A stretch of 16,093 nucleotides of DNA, from assembly GCA_943326975.2 (NCBI GenBank), contig CALPVI020000008.1:1-16093 (forward strand). The letters run 5' to 3'. A program made the position numbers and the translations under genes. Source of the DNA: Actinomyces viscosus. GTDB taxonomy: Bacteria > Bacteroidota > Bacteroidia > Flavobacteriales_D > Crocinitomicaceae. Below the pieces are notes generated by a model. That model had not been told where the DNA came from. It did no database searches and was given only the letters and a program-made list of their open reading frames with translations. Below are positions 15,053 to 16,093 of this stretch, one piece after another (position 1 is the stretch's first letter; the number at the start of each line of letters is the position of its first letter).

Positions 15053-16093
15053 ATGAGACAACTATTTTTCACTTTTACATTAATTTTAGCAGCTGCATGT
15101 AGTGTTGCGCAACAAACTTATTCTACAAAAAGTAAAAAAGCAATAAGTCTGTTTGAAGAGGCGCAAAAAAATCCTACTTCATTTGACTCCAAAACAAATA
15201 GAAATTCATACAACAATGCAATTGAATCGTTAAATAAAGCCTTAGAAAAAGATCCAAACTTTTGGGAAGCTCATCTTTTAGCTGCAGAATTCTGTGAATA
15301 TTCAAATGATATGAAAGGTGCAATTATTCATTATGAAAGCGCATTATCAATAAATCCTCATCACAGCATGTCTGGTAGTACCTTTTTTTATCTGGCAAAC
15401 TGTCAACAAGTAGTTGGAGATTTTGAAAATAGTTTAAAAAACTATGATACCTATATCAATAACAGAAATGCAAATCCTGATTTGGTGCAGAAAGCCATGG
15501 AACTAAGAAGAAGCTGTGCATTTGCCCTTGAATCGATGAAACACCCTTATGATTTTAAACCAATCAATATCGGACCGGGAATTAATACAGCTGATCCTGA
15601 ATATTTTCCTACTATTACAGTTGATGGAAAAACAATTTTATTTACAAGAAGAATCAAAGATGATAGAGTTCCTAATTTCAAAGAACAAGAAGATTTTTAT
15701 GTATCAACGTTAAGTCCTCAGGGAAGATGGGGAGTAGCTTCACCAATGCCCCCAAATGTAAATACTGTTTTAAATGAAGGTGCACCTACGATCAGTGCAG
15801 ATGGTCGTTCACTTATTTTTGTTGCTTGTTCGGATCAATCAGGAGATAACAATTATGGAGAAGGAAGAATTGGAAAAGGTAGTTGTGATTTATTTTACAC
15901 AAAAAAATTGGGAAGAAATTGGTCTTCTCCTACAAACGTTAGTGGCGCAGTAAATTCAGGAACGTGGGAAAGTCAACCTTCTTTATCTGCTGATGGCAAA
16001 ACTTTGTATTTCATTCGACGCGTAAGTAGAAAAGGTGAACAACCAAATTCAGATATTTTTGTTTCGCATCTGCTAAATGATGGAATTACATGG
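15053..16093 (+). CDS. Secreted TPR + PD40 beta-propeller protein, PorE-like (3' end outside window)
   Basis: This frame runs off the window; 347 residues are visible. An N-terminal export signal (RQLFFTFTLILAAAC) is followed by SVAQQ. C16 sits in a lipobox-like LAAAC, so it may be a lipoprotein, although cleavage near AQ-Q is an alternative. Residues about 28-160 form TPR-like helices (AIESLNKALEKDPNFWEAHL, GAIIHYESALSINP, then a third with NSLKNYDTYI). From about 170 come PD40/WD40-like blades: DPEYFPTITVDGKTILF (181-197), NEGAPTISADGRSLIF (241-256) and WESQPSLSADGKTLYF (305-320). This order matches the Bacteroidota OmpA-family proteins that include the T9SS component PorE (TPR, propeller, CRD, OmpA). 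The last two domains would lie beyond the window, so PorE identity is unproven. It follows queE by 3 bp. Confidence 0.85.
   Translation, partial: MRQLFFTFTLILAAACSVAQQTYSTKSKKAISLFEEAQKNPTSFDSKTNRNSYNNAIESLNKALEKDPNFWEAHLLAAEFCEYSNDMKGAIIHYESALSINPHHSMSGSTFFYLANCQQVVGDFENSLKNYDTYINNRNANPDLVQKAMELRRSCAFALESMKHPYDFKPINIGPGINTADPEYFPTITVDGKTILFTRRIKDDRVPNFKEQEDFYVSTLSPQGRWGVASPMPPNVNTVLNEGAPTISADGRSLIFVACSDQSGDNNYGEGRIGKGSCDLFYTKKLGRNWSSPTNVSGAVNSGTWESQPSLSADGKTLYFIRRVSRKGEQPNSDIFVSHLLNDGITW

Noticed and set aside
1..16093. CRISPR array, transposon, integrase, phage or defence-system genes
   Set aside because: No short regularly spaced repeats, terminal inverted repeats with a transposase, tRNA genes or defence-type domains are visible; gene style is uniform across the window.

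Overview
The window looks like chromosome of a Bacteroidota bacterium, most likely a flavobacterium-type organism (possibly Crocinitomicaceae/Fluviicola-like; this is a family-level guess from gene content and style). The evidence is strongly AT-rich DNA, genes packed end to end with 1-15 bp gaps, weak or no Shine-Dalgarno sequences, a type IX secretion (T9SS) C-terminal sorting domain, a secreted TPR/PD40 protein of PorE-like layout, and Bacteroidota-typical versions of KdsC, Mpl and QueE. I see no tRNA, rRNA, CRISPR array, insertion sequence or phage gene. No gene-free stretch exceeds about 125 bp.

Layout. (1) 2-3140, plus strand: the end of an operon with three translationally overlapping envelope genes. 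They are the C-terminus of an unrecognised protein, a probable outer-membrane beta-barrel protein (GTG start), and a secreted beta-propeller-like protein with a T9SS type A sorting domain. (2) 11541-3143, minus strand: a four-gene run, transcribed right to left. It holds a giant 1892-residue secreted repeat protein, then mpl (peptidoglycan recycling ligase), a Rossmann/DUF2520 protein and kdsC (KDO-8-phosphate phosphatase). (3) 11665-12804, plus: a DAO-family FAD-dependent oxidoreductase, divergent from the giant gene. (4) 12909-13443: two small convergent genes of unknown function, one soluble and one with two membrane helices. (5) 13513-16093, plus: a tight run of an inward-rectifier-type potassium channel, queE (queuosine/7-deazaguanine pathway) and the start of a secreted TPR + PD40 protein that runs off the window.

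How the genes fit together. Most of the window serves the cell envelope: outer-membrane and secreted proteins, peptidoglycan recycling, LPS core sugar (KDO), a membrane channel and a possible T9SS-associated periplasmic protein. queE and the oxidoreductase are metabolic genes placed among them.

The most unusual item is the giant protein. It has a signal peptide, a small beta-sandwich-like N-terminal domain, about 17 TPR-like helical units, a long charged low-complexity region and a compact C-terminal domain. Two separate internal duplications are visible: a 183-residue block of three units (about 69% identical by hand alignment) and a 108-residue block in the low-complexity region (about 78% identical). 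The most striking non-coding feature is a near-perfect 37-bp inverted repeat at 13444-13480. It lies between the small membrane-protein gene and the potassium-channel operon and overlaps a good match to the Bacteroidota promoter consensus.
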